From: Nocardia cyriacigeorgica
GTDB lineage: Bacteria; Actinomycetota; Actinomycetes; Mycobacteriales; Mycobacteriaceae
DNA length: 64,000 bases
Reading direction: 5' to 3'
NCBI RefSeq assembly: GCF_010858045.1
Contig: NZ_JAAGVC010000026.1
Span: 1 to 64,000, forward strand
Part shown: piece after piece, positions 40,459-50,163 of the stretch
How the letters are laid out: each line of letters begins with the position of its first letter
Position numbering within the stretch: position 1 is the stretch's first letter
The notes under the pieces: generated by a model
Told to the model about the DNA's origin: nothing
The model's database searches: none
The model's input: only the letters and a program-made list of their open reading frames with translations
Made by a program: the position numbers and the translations under genes

Positions 40459-41540
40459 CGCGCCACCTCGGAACCGAAGATGGCGGCCAGTTCGGCCGGG
40501 GCGACCTCGTCGAGCTGGCCGTAGGTGCACGATTCGGGCGTGCGGTCGGTGCGGAACCGCACCAGCCTGCCGCCGTGGCGGAACCGCCCCGACTGCACAT
40601 GCTCGTAGCGGACCTCGGCGACGAGCTCGGGCCGCAGCGCCTCCCAGGACAGATCCTTGCCCGCACTCCAGCGGCTCATCCCGCCCGGCATCTTGCCTTC
40701 GGCCGACGCCTGAGCAGCCGCGTCGGCCCAGTTGCGCCACGGATGGTTGTCCAGCGCGCCCTCGCGCCACGGCGCGAGCTCGTCGATCAACTGCTTGCGT
40801 TTGGCCGCGGTGAAGCTGCTCGCCACCCCGACATGATGCAGGTTGCCCTCGTCGTCGTAGAGCCCGAGCAGCAGCGAACCAACCCCCTCGCCGTCTTTGT
40901 GCCAGCGGAATCCGGCGACCACGCAATCGGCGGTGCGTTCGTGTTTGACCTTGAGCATCACCCGTTTGTCCTGCTGATACCGCTGATCGTCGGCCTTGAC
41001 CATCACTCCGTCGAAGCCGGCGCCCTCGAAGCGGGTGAACCAGTCCTCGGCGATATCGGGATCGGAGGTGATCGGCGTCAGGTGCACCCGGGCGAGTTCG
41101 GTATCGAGGATGGTCTCGAGCAGGCGCCTGCGTTCCCGGAACGGCTCGCCGGTCAAATCGTCGTCGCCGAGCGCGAGCAGATCGAAGGCGACGAAACTCG
41201 CCGGGGTTTCCGCGGCGAGTTTGGCCACCCGCGAGGCGGCTGGGTGCAGCCGCAGCTGCAGGGTGTCGAAATCGAGGCCGGCCTCGGTGACGATGACGAT
41301 CTCGCCGTCGACCACGCAGCGCGGCGGCAACGCGTCCTTCAACAGCTCGGCGACCTCGGGGAAATACCTGGTCAGCGGGCGATCGTTGCGGGAGCCGAGT
41401 TCGATCTCGGCGCCGTCGCGGAACACGATGCACCGGAATCCATCCCATTTGGGTTCATAACTCAGCCCGGGTTCCCGCGGTACCGCTGGGGCGGATTTGG
41501 CGAGCATCGGCCGCACGGGTGGCATCACCGGTAGGTCCAC
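40455..41540 (-). CDS. ligC: ATP-dependent DNA ligase, LigC type
   Basis: 361 residues. Adenylation domain with the nucleophilic Lys31 in YEPKWDGFR (KxDG), motif III VAFDLLALGDDDL, motif IV GFDGVMVK, motif V LKVKHERTADCV. An OB-fold domain follows (HVGVASSF and so on). GTG 41540 has a strong GGAGGATC just upstream; the frame is open further but the upstream codons are Arg/Ser-rich and not ligase-like. It pairs with the polymerase-domain gene downstream as in mycobacterial LigC loci. A cold-shock-domain gene lies 169 bases upstream on the same strand. Confidence 0.92.
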   Translation of the reverse strand: MDLPVMPPVRPMLAKSAPAVPREPGLSYEPKWDGFRCIVFRDGAEIELGSRNDRPLTRYFPEVAELLKDALPPRCVVDGEIVIVTEAGLDFDTLQLRLHPAASRVAKLAAETPASFVAFDLLALGDDDLTGEPFRERRRLLETILDTELARVHLTPITSDPDIAEDWFTRFEGAGFDGVMVKADDQRYQQDKRVMLKVKHERTADCVVAGFRWHKDGEGVGSLLLGLYDDEGNLHHVGVASSFTAAKRKQLIDELAPWREGALDNHPWRNWADAAAQASAEGKMPGGMSRWSAGKDLSWEALRPELVAEVRYEHVQSGRFRHGGRLVRFRTDRTPESCTYGQLDEVAPAELAAIFGSEVAR

Positions 41541-41709
41541 GCGATCCTCCTCGGAGTCGGTCCTCACCGATGTCGACGTCGCGACCGACGATGATTCATC
41601 GGTGGGGCCGATGGATTCATCGGTGTGGCGATCGTATGTGGCGGCACCGACAGCGTGCGGGATCCCGGGCAGAACGGCGGGCGTGCCGGACCGGCGCGAG
41701 TGGCCGGGG

Positions 41710-42108
41710 TCAGTCGTCGAGCCAGCCGTGTTCGGCGGCGAAGGCGGTGAGTCGTTCGCGGATGGTGATGATCTCACCGGCGGTGAGGGCCGGGCTCGCA
41801 TCCAGGAGCAGTTCGGTGACCAGCCGGGTGTGCTCGGCGGGGCTCAACACCACCACCCCCGCCCGGTCTTTGATGCGGACGCGAGGAGCGGGGCCGAGCG
41901 CGCCGCCGGCGGCGGCCAGATTGATCGCCTTCGGCCCGCGGTCGCCCTCGGTGATCTCGAACTCGAACACCCTGCCCTGGCGCAGTTCGTCCTCGTCGAG
42001 ACCGATGTCGTTGACGTGCACGAAAACATCCGGGCCACCGTCTTCGGGGCGAATGAAACCGAATCCGCGCGAGCTGTCGAACGACACCAATTTCCCGATG
42101 GCCACCAC
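41710..42108 (-). CDS. Cold-shock-domain protein with C-terminal extension
   Basis: 132 residues. An N-terminal cold-shock domain (1-68) has RNP1-like RGFGFIRP and RNP2-like DVFVHVND, binding single-stranded nucleic acid. It is followed by an extra 60-residue helical part (SPAEHTRLVTELLLDAS to the end). Most bacterial cold-shock proteins are about 67 residues, so this is the longer actinobacterial type. GTG 42108 starts the protein; GGAGCGG lies upstream. Same strand as ligC, possibly one transcript. Confidence 0.88.
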   Translation of the reverse strand: MVAIGKLVSFDSSRGFGFIRPEDGGPDVFVHVNDIGLDEDELRQGRVFEFEITEGDRGPKAINLAAAGGALGPAPRVRIKDRAGVVVLSPAEHTRLVTELLLDASPALTAGEIITIRERLTAFAAEHGWLDD

Positions 42109-42142
42109 ACCCGCTCCTCGTCGCCGACGCTACCGGGCCACT

Positions 42143-43243
42143 TTAGCCCGCATTTTCTCCATCGTTGGAGGAAAGCGCCTTTTGCAGCGATGAGAACACC
42201 GTCAGGCCCTGACCGACCATCCCGTTGACCAATTCGCTGACCCCATCGGGTCCGTTGAGCACGGTGAGGTTGGCGTTGGACAGACCGTGCGAGGCCTGGC
42301 GCACGATCTCGGGCAATTGCTCGATGAGCAACTGGTCCAGCGCGATCCGGTTGTTGGAGGCCGCGGCCTCGGCCTGGATCCTGGTCCGGTCCGCCTCGGC
42401 CTCGGCGAGAATGCGCACCCGCTCGGCCTCGGCAGCGGCCGGTTTCACCACCTCGGCCTGCAACTGCTGTTCACGCAGTTCGGCTTCCTTGCGTGCCTGT
42501 TCGGCCTTGGCGATGAGCACCTCTTGCTGGGCCAGCGCCTGCGCCAGCGGGCCGGCCGCGGCCGCCTCGGCTTCGGCCTTGTCGATATCGCGCTGATACT
42601 GGGCCTTCAGGATCGAGGTCTCGCGCTGGTATTCGGCCTGCCGGCGCAGCGATTCCTGCTCGGCTTCGGCCGCCCGCTGCGCGGCCTGCGAGCGCGCGAT
42701 CTGCGCGTCGCGCTGCACGGCGGCATTGTGCGGTGCGGCGAGGGCGTTGATGTAGCCGAGGTCGCCGTCGTCGATGGACATGATCTGGAACGAGTCGACC
42801 CACAGGCCGATATTGCCCATCTCGACCTTCGACGCCACCAGCACCTCGTCGGCCAGCTTCTGCCGTTCCCGGATGATTTCCTCCACGGTCATCGAACCGA
42901 CGATGGAACGCAGATGGCCGGAGAAGATCCGCCCGGTCAGCATCGACATCTCGCGTTCCTGTTCGGACAGGAACCGTTGCGCGGCATTGACGATCGAGGC
43001 GGTGTCGTTGGCGACCTTGAACGCGACGACCGCGCGCACATCGAGCTGGATCGCCTGTTTGGTCTCGCAACGCTCCTTGATCTCGGCCTCGAACATGGCC
43101 AGCGACAGGTACCGCACCTTACGGAAGAACGGCACCACCCAGGCGCCGCGTCCGATGATCACCTTGAACGGCGCGTTGTCCTTGCTCTTGGCGCCGCTGA
43201 CCAGCATTGCCTCGTCCGGATCCGGAACGTGGTAGCCCAGCAC
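42143..43243 (-). CDS. Flotillin/SPFH-family protein
   Basis: 366 residues. SPFH domain (about 10-175; GYHVPDPDEAMLVSGA, ALAAPHNAAVQRDAQIA) followed by a long Ala/Glu-rich coiled coil with EAERVRILAEAEADRTRIQA, typical of flotillins. No hydrophobic anchor is evident, so membrane attachment is probably peripheral or through partners. It follows a short NfeD-like gene by 27 bases, forming a second NfeD/SPFH pair in this window. GTG 43243 has GGGAGA upstream. Confidence 0.87.
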   Translation of the reverse strand: MLGYHVPDPDEAMLVSGAKSKDNAPFKVIIGRGAWVVPFFRKVRYLSLAMFEAEIKERCETKQAIQLDVRAVVAFKVANDTASIVNAAQRFLSEQEREMSMLTGRIFSGHLRSIVGSMTVEEIIRERQKLADEVLVASKVEMGNIGLWVDSFQIMSIDDGDLGYINALAAPHNAAVQRDAQIARSQAAQRAAEAEQESLRRQAEYQRETSILKAQYQRDIDKAEAEAAAAGPLAQALAQQEVLIAKAEQARKEAELREQQLQAEVVKPAAAEAERVRILAEAEADRTRIQAEAAASNNRIALDQLLIEQLPEIVRQASHGLSNANLTVLNGPDGVSELVNGMVGQGLTVFSSLQKALSSNDGENAG

Positions 43244-43270
43244 TGTGTCTCCCTTGCTGTTTCGAACACC

Positions 43271-43651
43271 TCATTGCGGCGGATCCGGGAGCGGGATCCA
43301 CGGCACCACCTCGGCGATGCGGCCGGAGTCGACAGCGATGATCAGCACGGTCGCCCCGGCCGCGATCGGCTCGGTGGCGCGCGCGATGTAGAGCTCGGTT
43401 CCCCCTCGGACGGCGACCAGGACCTCACCCAGCATCCCGGCCCCCCGGATCGGCGACATCAGCGTACCCGTAGAACCCACTACCGCATCGGTCAACGTTC
43501 GAACCTCCTGCGGTGAGCTTACTTTTCGCGGGGCCGGCCGAGCCGGTCCGTCATGGATGATGACAGCGGCCCCGAGAAGTCCGATGCCGGAAACGATCTG
43601 GGCGGCCGACGCCAACGCCGGGCGGGGCAACTCGATGGTGAGCGGTGCCAC
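43271..43651 (-). CDS. Short NfeD-like partner of flotillin
   Basis: 126 residues: one hydrophobic segment (ASAAQIVSGIGLLGAAVII) and a C-terminal OB-like beta domain (VGSTGTLMSPIRGAGMLGEVLVAVRG). It is much shorter than classical NfeD and keeps only a single possible membrane helix. Assignment rests on the OB-like segment and on its position before flotillin. It starts with GTG eight bases after the TetR stop, implying a TetR-NfeD-flotillin operon. Confidence 0.65.
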   Translation of the reverse strand: MAPLTIELPRPALASAAQIVSGIGLLGAAVIIHDGPARPAPRKVSSPQEVRTLTDAVVGSTGTLMSPIRGAGMLGEVLVAVRGGTELYIARATEPIAAGATVLIIAVDSGRIAEVVPWIPLPDPPQ

Positions 43652-43659
43652 GGCCGCGA

Positions 43660-44304
43660 TCAGTGCCGGTACAGCCCGCGGTAGGCGGTGATCATCGCGA
43701 CGAGATGATCGACGATCTCATCGCGATCGGCCCGCAGGGATCCGTTGAGCCAGGCCGAGAACATGCCGGCATTGCCGCTGGCCATGGTGACCGCCGCCAG
43801 GCGCCGCCGCACCGGGTCGTCGATATGGGAGAACAGGTGGTCCTGGATGAGCCGGGTGAACGCGGGCATCACCGCGATGGTGGTCTGCCCGAGGCCGGTA
43901 CTGGAATACGGCTCCACCAGGAACAGGCGTGACTTGCGCGGATCCTCCAGCACCTTGTCGACCAGGACTTCCGACAGGGCGCGGTCCCTCGACGGATCGT
44001 CGGCCACGGCGAAGGCCGTCATCGGTTCCAGGAATTCCTCGGCGACCTGCCGGTAGAGCACGTCGAGCAGTTCGTCGCGGCTGGCGAAGCTCTCGTAGAA
44101 GTAGCGGTCGGTGAGAGTGGCCCGGCGGCATACCGCCCGCATGGTGACTCCGGCTGCTCCGGATTCGCCGATCAGATCCAGCGCCGCCTCCAGTAGCGCC
44201 GCCCGCCGCACCTGCTTGCGCTCGGTGAGGGTGGTTCCGCCCCAGATCCGGGGTCCGGCGAGTGGATCCGCGTGCGGGTGGTCTGATTCCTGGCCTGTCT
44301 GCAC
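43660..44304 (-). CDS. TetR-family regulator heading the NfeD/flotillin operon
   Basis: 214 residues. Helix-turn-helix near residues 30-75 (AALLEAALDLIGESGAAGVT, AVCRRATLTDRYFYESFAS). The C-terminal effector domain is unassigned. GTG 44304 is supported by TAGGGT (44311-44316) six bases upstream, a leaderless arrangement. It is divergent from the condensation-domain gene and upstream of NfeD and flotillin in the same direction, so it could control both sides. Confidence 0.85.
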   Translation of the reverse strand: MQTGQESDHPHADPLAGPRIWGGTTLTERKQVRRAALLEAALDLIGESGAAGVTMRAVCRRATLTDRYFYESFASRDELLDVLYRQVAEEFLEPMTAFAVADDPSRDRALSEVLVDKVLEDPRKSRLFLVEPYSSTGLGQTTIAVMPAFTRLIQDHLFSHIDDPVRRRLAAVTMASGNAGMFSAWLNGSLRADRDEIVDHLVAMITAYRGLYRH

Positions 44305-44447
44305 CGTTCCACCCTAGTGCCGACCGTCGCGCCGCTCGGCCACCCCGCCGGATCTCCGACTCGGCGCCTTCACGCATCGGTAACTGTCGGTTAACTCGAC
44401 CCGGCTACCTTTCCCGCGAGATCGAGCGTGTTGGTGAGGTGCAGGTG

Positions 44448-45932
44448 GTGGACTCCGCTACGAGGGCCGGGTCGAGGAGTTCGGGTGACCGGCGCGGTAC
44501 GGGTCCGATACCGGTGCTGCGCTCCGGGTACGCGCTGCCGGCGGCGGCGCGCCCGCCGGTGTTGATGCGCCGTCCCCGTCCGGCGCATCTGCCGCTGGCA
44601 CCGGCGCAGGAGCGGATGTGGCATGCGGCGCGGGCGGGCCGCTCGGCGGACTGGAACGTGGCGCGCGCGGTCCGCATCCGCGGTGCCTCGATCGACGTCG
44701 ACGCGCTGGTCGTCGCGCTCACCGATGTGGTTGCCAGGCATGAGCCGTTGCGTACCTGCTACCCGGCCACCGAACACGGGCCCGAGCAGGTGGTGGTCCC
44801 GATCGCCGAGGCCGATCTGGACATCCGGGTATGCCCGGTATCGGAGGCCGATCTGCCCACCCGGCTCGCCGAATTCGCCGGCCGAGAGTTCGACCTGGCC
44901 GCGCAGCTGCCGCTGCGGGCGCGGGTGTACGTGCTGAGCGAGGACGACGTGGTGCTGCTGCTGGTGGCCCATCACATCAGCATCGACGGCCGCTCGGTGG
45001 CCCCACTGATGCGCGACCTGGGCGCCGCCTATACCGCCCGCGCGTGCGGCCGGGCGCCGGTTCTGCCGCCGCTTCCGGTCGAGTACGCCGATTACACGGT
45101 GTGGAAGCACGCCAAGCTCGGTGAGTACGCCGACGAGTGGAGCCGCGCCACCCAGCAGCTGCGCTACTGGGCCAACACCCTCGCCGGACGGCCCGCGATG
45201 CTGCGGTTCCCCTACGATCGGCCCCGTGCCGCGGTGCCGTCCGCCGACGGCGCGACCATCGCGGTGGCTTTCGCGCCATCGGTGCACGCCGCCCTGCTCG
45301 CACGCGCCCAGCGGGGGCGGGCCAGCCTGTTCATGGTCGTGCAGGCGGCGTTCGCGGTGTGTGTCGGCTGGTTCGGCCGCAGCGACGACGTCACCGTGGC
45401 GACCGCGGTGAGCGGACGCGACCACCGGCTGCTCGACGATCTGGTCGGCAACTTCGCCGACGACGTGTTGCTGCGAATCCGCTTGGACCGTGCCGCGGAT
45501 ATGGACGAGCTCATCGAGCAGGTCCGCAGGGTGGCGCTGGCCGCGTTCGCGCATCCGGACACACCGAACCCGCGACTGAAGCGCTGCCTGCTCGAGGACG
45601 CGCGGACCCCACTGTTCCAGGCCACCCTGATCCTCGAACGCGCGGCCGCGGCGCCACCGTCGGCCGGCGCGCGGACGCCCACCGTCACCGAGGTGCCGGT
45701 CGGGGCCCCGCGGGCCAAACATGATCTGGAGTTCGGGCTGGTTGAACGCTACGACGACGCCGGAGCCCCGGCCGGCGTCGACGGCGTGTTCCTCTATCCC
45801 ACCGCGCTGTTCGATCCACCGACCGCGGAATCGTTCGTTGCCCGCTTCGAGTCCGTGGTACACGCTCTGGCGGCCGGCTACCGCGGGCCCATCCGAGCCG
45901 TCGTCGATCATTCATCGACCGCAGTGGCGTAA
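44448..45932 (+). CDS. Stand-alone condensation-domain (NRPS C / acyltransferase) protein
   Basis: 494 residues making one complete condensation-type domain with no adenylation or carrier domain. Motifs in order: LPLAPAQERMW (C1), VARHEPLRT (C2), AHHISIDG with catalytic His176 and Asp180 (C3), VEYADYTVW (C4), LVGNFADDVLLR (C5, where NT is replaced by DD). It probably transfers an acyl or aminoacyl group to a free acceptor, like PapA-type acyltransferases, which often sit beside MmpL exporters as here. GTG 44448 has GAGG at 8 bases; earlier GTGs at 44439 and 44445 are possible. Confidence 0.82.
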   Translation: MDSATRAGSRSSGDRRGTGPIPVLRSGYALPAAARPPVLMRRPRPAHLPLAPAQERMWHAARAGRSADWNVARAVRIRGASIDVDALVVALTDVVARHEPLRTCYPATEHGPEQVVVPIAEADLDIRVCPVSEADLPTRLAEFAGREFDLAAQLPLRARVYVLSEDDVVLLLVAHHISIDGRSVAPLMRDLGAAYTARACGRAPVLPPLPVEYADYTVWKHAKLGEYADEWSRATQQLRYWANTLAGRPAMLRFPYDRPRAAVPSADGATIAVAFAPSVHAALLARAQRGRASLFMVVQAAFAVCVGWFGRSDDVTVATAVSGRDHRLLDDLVGNFADDVLLRIRLDRAADMDELIEQVRRVALAAFAHPDTPNPRLKRCLLEDARTPLFQATLILERAAAAPPSAGARTPTVTEVPVGAPRAKHDLEFGLVERYDDAGAPAGVDGVFLYPTALFDPPTAESFVARFESVVHALAAGYRGPIRAVVDHSSTAVA

Positions 45933-45999
45933 CCGCACGGAACCTGTTGGCCGTTAGGAGAATTCACAACCGTAACGTCCAGTCGCTTCCGGCCGGTAC

Positions 46000-46016
46000 G
46001 TTGGATGACGTCCAAC
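46000..46016. promoter_or_regulatory. Palindrome upstream of the MMPL transporter gene
   Basis: GTTGGA-TGACG-TCCAAC is a perfect inverted repeat with 6-base arms, about 120 bases before the MMPL start. It is a possible operator; the nearest TetR regulator (43660-44304) is a candidate binder. The remaining bases between 45933 and 46134 contain no gene I can support. Confidence 0.4.
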
Positions 46017-46134
46017 AGTGCTGGTATGAGCGGAAAGGACCCGGCCCCTTGGCAATCGGCGTGCTGGTCCGATCGGATCGACGAGATCGTCGCGGGCGCG
46101 CCGGAGTGTGCGCCGCCGTACCCGGGATCGGGTG

Positions 46135-48327
46135 ATGTTCACTCGCTGGGGGCAGCTGGTGTACCGGTGGCGGTTCGCCGTCATCGTGGTGGTGGGCGCG
46201 GCGATGCTCGGCCTCGGCGCGATCGGCACCGGCCTCGATGATCACCTGACCTCGGGTGGTTTGGACGATCCCACCTCGGAATCCGCCGTAGCCGCACGCT
46301 TGTCCGACCGGGCCTTCGGCCGCAACCATGACGTCGACGTGGTGGTCCTCTACACCGCGCCCGACGGCGGCACCGTCGACGACCCGCAATTCCGCGATCG
46401 CGTCGTGGACAACCTCAACCGCCTGCCCCGCGAGCACCCCGACGAGATCCTCGGCATCAATGCCGCCTATTGGCCGACCGAGACCGGCAAACTGAGCGGG
46501 CCGCAGGCGGCGACCGACGATCGCACCCACGCCGTCGCCGCGATCGCCATTCGCGGCGAGACCGACACCGAGATGGTGCAGAACTATCGCAAGGTCAAGG
46601 ACGCCTTCGCGATTCCGGGGATCGAGGTGCAGGTCGGCGGCCTGCAAGCGGTCGCGGGAACCTTGAACGACACCGTCGCCCACGACACCAGGCGCTTGGA
46701 GATGCTGGCCATCCCGGCGGTCGCGGTGCTGCTGTTCTTCATCTTCGGCGGCGTGGTGGCGGCGGCGCTGCCGTTGATCGTCGGCGGGCTCACCGTGTTC
46801 GGCGCCTACGGCATTCTGCGGTTGCTCACCATGGCCACCGACGTGAATACCTTCGTCTCCCCGGTGGTCTCGATGATCGGGATCGGGCTGGCGATCGACT
46901 ACGGCCTGTTCGTGGTGAGCCGGTTCCGCGAAGAACTGGCCGCGGGCCATGACACGCCGACCGCGGTGCGCCGCTCGGTGCTGACGGCCGGGCGCACGGT
47001 GGTGTTCTCGGCGACGATGATCATCGCCAGCCTCGGCGGCATGCTGCTGTTCCCGCAGGGTTTCCTGAAATCGATGGCCTACGGCGCCATCGCGACCGTC
47101 TCACTGGCGGCGCTGGCCTCGATCACCCTGCTGCCCGCGATGCTCGCGGTGCTCGGGCCCCGGGTGGATCTGCTCGGCTTCGAGCGGTTCCGTCGCACCA
47201 GGTCCGCCGACGAGATCGAGCACGGATTCTGGGCGCGCAGCACCGCCTGGGTGATGCGGCATCCGCGGAAGATCAGCATCGCCCTGTGCCTCGGGCTGCT
47301 GCTGTTGATCCTGCCCATGCGCAACCTCGTCTTCGGCGGTTTCAGCGAACGCTATCTGCCGCCGGACGATCCGACCCGAGTCGCCCAGGAGCGGATCGAC
47401 GGGCTGTTCCCGGTCCGGAAATCGGATCCGCTGGAATTGATCTTCGTCTCCGACAACAGCACCGCGGTGGGTGATCTGTGGGATGCGGCGAATACCGCCC
47501 CCGGCCTGGCGGGCGATTTCGAGATTCCGTCGCGCTCGACGGTGCAGGGCGACGTGTACCGCACCAAGGCCACCCTCGTCGACTCGGCCGAAGCGGGCGA
47601 GACCATCGAGTACCTGCGCGATCTGGAACGGCCCGACGGGGTGACCATGCTGGTCGGCGGGGTCCCCGCGATTCAGAAAGACAGCATCGACGCGTTGCTG
47701 GTGCGTATCCCGTTCATGATCGCGCTGGTGCTGCTGGTGACCACGATGCTGATGTTCTTGACCTTCGGTTCGCTCGTGCTGCCGATCAAGGCGGCGTTGA
47801 TGAGCGCGCTCGGGCTCGGCTCCACGCTCGGCATCCTGACCTGGATCTTCCTCGACGGGCACGGCGCCGACCTGCTGAACTTCACCCCGCAACCCATCCA
47901 GGCCAACATCCTGGTGCTCATCATCGCCATCATCTACGGGCTGTCCACCGATTACGAGGTCTTCCTGCTCTCGCGCATGGTGGAGGCCCGCGCCAAGGGC
48001 GCCTCCACCGAGGAGGCGGTGCGCACCGGCACCGCGCACACCGGGCGCATCATCACCGCCGCCGCGCTGATCCTGCTGGTGGTGACCGGCGCCTTCGCCT
48101 TCTCCGATCTGGTGATGATGCAGTACATCGCCTTCGGCATGATCGCCGCGCTGATCATCGACGCCACCGTGTTACGCATGATGCTGGTTCCGGCCACGAT
48201 GACCCTGCTCGGCGACAGATGCTGGTGGGCGCCGGAATGGATGACACGGCTGCAGCGGCGCATCGGATTGGGCGAGCCCGTGCTCGCCGATGAACCACCG
48301 CAACCGACACCCATCGGCAAGGGGTGA
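46135..48327 (+). CDS. MMPL-family (RND) transporter
   Basis: 730 residues with the RND layout: one N-terminal helix, an extracytoplasmic loop, helices 2-6, a second loop and a second helix bundle. The transport residues are visible as GLAIDYGLFVVSRFREE in the first half and YGLSTDYEVFLLSRMVEA in the second, the paired Asp-Tyr motifs used for proton coupling in MmpL proteins. In mycolate bacteria such proteins export complex lipids. ATG 46135 is 202 bases after the condensation-domain gene, which suggests it exports that enzyme's product (inference). Confidence 0.92.
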   Translation: MFTRWGQLVYRWRFAVIVVVGAAMLGLGAIGTGLDDHLTSGGLDDPTSESAVAARLSDRAFGRNHDVDVVVLYTAPDGGTVDDPQFRDRVVDNLNRLPREHPDEILGINAAYWPTETGKLSGPQAATDDRTHAVAAIAIRGETDTEMVQNYRKVKDAFAIPGIEVQVGGLQAVAGTLNDTVAHDTRRLEMLAIPAVAVLLFFIFGGVVAAALPLIVGGLTVFGAYGILRLLTMATDVNTFVSPVVSMIGIGLAIDYGLFVVSRFREELAAGHDTPTAVRRSVLTAGRTVVFSATMIIASLGGMLLFPQGFLKSMAYGAIATVSLAALASITLLPAMLAVLGPRVDLLGFERFRRTRSADEIEHGFWARSTAWVMRHPRKISIALCLGLLLLILPMRNLVFGGFSERYLPPDDPTRVAQERIDGLFPVRKSDPLELIFVSDNSTAVGDLWDAANTAPGLAGDFEIPSRSTVQGDVYRTKATLVDSAEAGETIEYLRDLERPDGVTMLVGGVPAIQKDSIDALLVRIPFMIALVLLVTTMLMFLTFGSLVLPIKAALMSALGLGSTLGILTWIFLDGHGADLLNFTPQPIQANILVLIIAIIYGLSTDYEVFLLSRMVEARAKGASTEEAVRTGTAHTGRIITAAALILLVVTGAFAFSDLVMMQYIAFGMIAALIIDATVLRMMLVPATMTLLGDRCWWAPEWMTRLQRRIGLGEPVLADEPPQPTPIGKG

Positions 48328-48549
48328 GCGCCCGTCGGCCTCGCCGGGCTCTGGGCGAGATCGGCCGCCGCGGGTTCACGACGGCGTGAGCCGGCCATGC
48401 ACAGCGCCGAATACAGTGGCGCGCAGCGGAACTCGACGTCTGCACCGCCGGTTGTCCAGCCCGGATTCGGGCGTGGCGCGCGGCGGGTCGCTAGACTCCG
48501 ACAGTGCCGTGGCCGGTGCCCGGTGGCCCGGCGAGAAGCGAGGTAAGTA

Positions 48550-50016
48550 GTGAGTGCGGTGGATCGGTGGCTGATAGCGCGTAGTGCCGACTTACGACCC
48601 ACACCGGCGGACCGGGTGCTGCGCAAACTGAGCCGGATGGCCGACCGCAACCTGCTGTGGGTGGCCATCGCCGCGGTCATGTACCTGGTGGGGGACCGGG
48701 CGCAACGCCGGGCCGCGGTACGCGGAGTGCTGTCGGTCGGGCTGGCCAGCGGTATCGCCAACGGTATCGCCAAGCCGATGTTTCCGCGCCGGAGGCCACC
48801 GGACGCCTCCGTGCCGTTCGTGCGCAGGCCGGTCAAACCGCCCTACTCGTCGTCGTTCCCGTCCGGGCATTCGGCGTCGGCGGCCGCGTTCGTCACCGGC
48901 GTCGCGCTCGAAGACCGCCGCGCCGCCGTCGCGGTGGCACCGGTCGCGGTCGCGGTCGGCTACTCCCGCGTGCACATCGGGGTGCACTGGCCCTCCGATG
49001 TGGTCGCGGGCGCGATGCTCGGCTCGGCGCTGGCACTGGCCACCCGGCGCTGGTGGGCGGTGCGCGCCGGTGAACCGGCCACCATGGGGCCCACCGAATC
49101 CACCACACCGTTGCCCGACGGCAAAGGGCTGCTGCTGGTGGTCAACCGGTCCTCCGGGCTGGGCAACGGCGACCAGCTCGACCCCCTCCGCGACAGGCTC
49201 CCCGCGGCGCAGATCCTCGAACTGGATCCGCGCGCCGATCTCGGCGCACAGATCGCCGAGCAGGTCCGCGCGGGAGGAGTGGTCGCACTCGGTGCACTCG
49301 GCGGCGACGGCACCGTCTCCGGTGTGGCCGAAGCCGCGCTCCGCCACGACCTGCCACTCGCGGTCTTCGCCGGCGGAACCCTCAACCATTTCGCGCGCGA
49401 CCTCGGCGTCGACGACCCGGCCGCGACGGTGGCAGCGCTGGAATCGGGCGAGGTGATGCGCACCGATATCGCCCGCGTGCGCTTCGGCGGCGACGGTGAA
49501 CGCACCTTCATCAACACCGCCAGCCTCGGCGGCTACCCGGATTTCGTGCGTCTGCGCGAGAAGCTGCAATCGCGACTCGGGAAATGGCCGGCCGCGGCGG
49601 TCGCGATGCTGCGGGTGCTGTCGCGGGCGCAGCCGTTGCACGCGATCATCGACGGGGAACGGGTCGAGATCTGGATGCTGTTCGTCGGCAACGGCACCTA
49701 TCTGCCCGGCCACCAGATCCCGACTTCGCGCCCGCGCCTGCACGGCGGCACCCTCGACGTCCGCTACCTGCGCGCGGATCTGCCGCTGTCACGAACCCGG
49801 CTGATCTGGTCGACCATCACCGGCAGCCTGGAGCATTCGCACACCTACGTGCACCGTCGGGTGGCGCAGATGCGAGTACAGGTGGTCGGCTCGGATGTCT
49901 CCCTCGCCACCGACGGCGAGGTCAACCATCGGGTCAGCGACCTCACCATCAGCAGCGAGCCCGGCGGACTCGGCGTCTTCCGGTCCGCCGCCGTCGAGAG
50001 CACCACGCCACGCTGA
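48550..50016 (+). CDS. PAP2 phosphatase / diacylglycerol kinase-like fusion protein
   Basis: 488 residues. The N-terminal 180 residues form a membrane PAP2 phosphatase with all three signatures: KPMFPRRRP, PSGHSAS and SRVHIGVHWPSDV. From about 195 a DAGK/sphingosine-kinase-like catalytic domain follows, with GALGGDGTVSGVAE and FAGGTLNHFARDLG. The fusion recurs in actinobacteria. It could swap phosphate on a lipid such as phosphatidate/diacylglycerol or a polyprenyl carrier; the true substrate is unknown. GTG 48550 follows GAGGTAAGTA. Confidence 0.87.
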   Translation: MSAVDRWLIARSADLRPTPADRVLRKLSRMADRNLLWVAIAAVMYLVGDRAQRRAAVRGVLSVGLASGIANGIAKPMFPRRRPPDASVPFVRRPVKPPYSSSFPSGHSASAAAFVTGVALEDRRAAVAVAPVAVAVGYSRVHIGVHWPSDVVAGAMLGSALALATRRWWAVRAGEPATMGPTESTTPLPDGKGLLLVVNRSSGLGNGDQLDPLRDRLPAAQILELDPRADLGAQIAEQVRAGGVVALGALGGDGTVSGVAEAALRHDLPLAVFAGGTLNHFARDLGVDDPAATVAALESGEVMRTDIARVRFGGDGERTFINTASLGGYPDFVRLREKLQSRLGKWPAAAVAMLRVLSRAQPLHAIIDGERVEIWMLFVGNGTYLPGHQIPTSRPRLHGGTLDVRYLRADLPLSRTRLIWSTITGSLEHSHTYVHRRVAQMRVQVVGSDVSLATDGEVNHRVSDLTISSEPGGLGVFRSAAVESTTPR

Positions 50017-50163
50017 CTCCCGACGAGGGACGACCGCCTCCGGCGTCGGTGTCGGCTCCCCGGTGGGCTGCCGCACGGCGACAGTCACCTGTCGTCAGCC
50101 GGTCGGCGGCACGCCGAGGGTGGGCTTTCGCGGGCCGGCGCGGGCAACGCCTAGGCTGATTCG

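Noticed and set aside
46026..46241. Small plus-strand frame overlapping the MMPL start
   Set aside because: No ribosome-binding site, Arg-rich ending, and its second half is the shadow of the MMPL frame.
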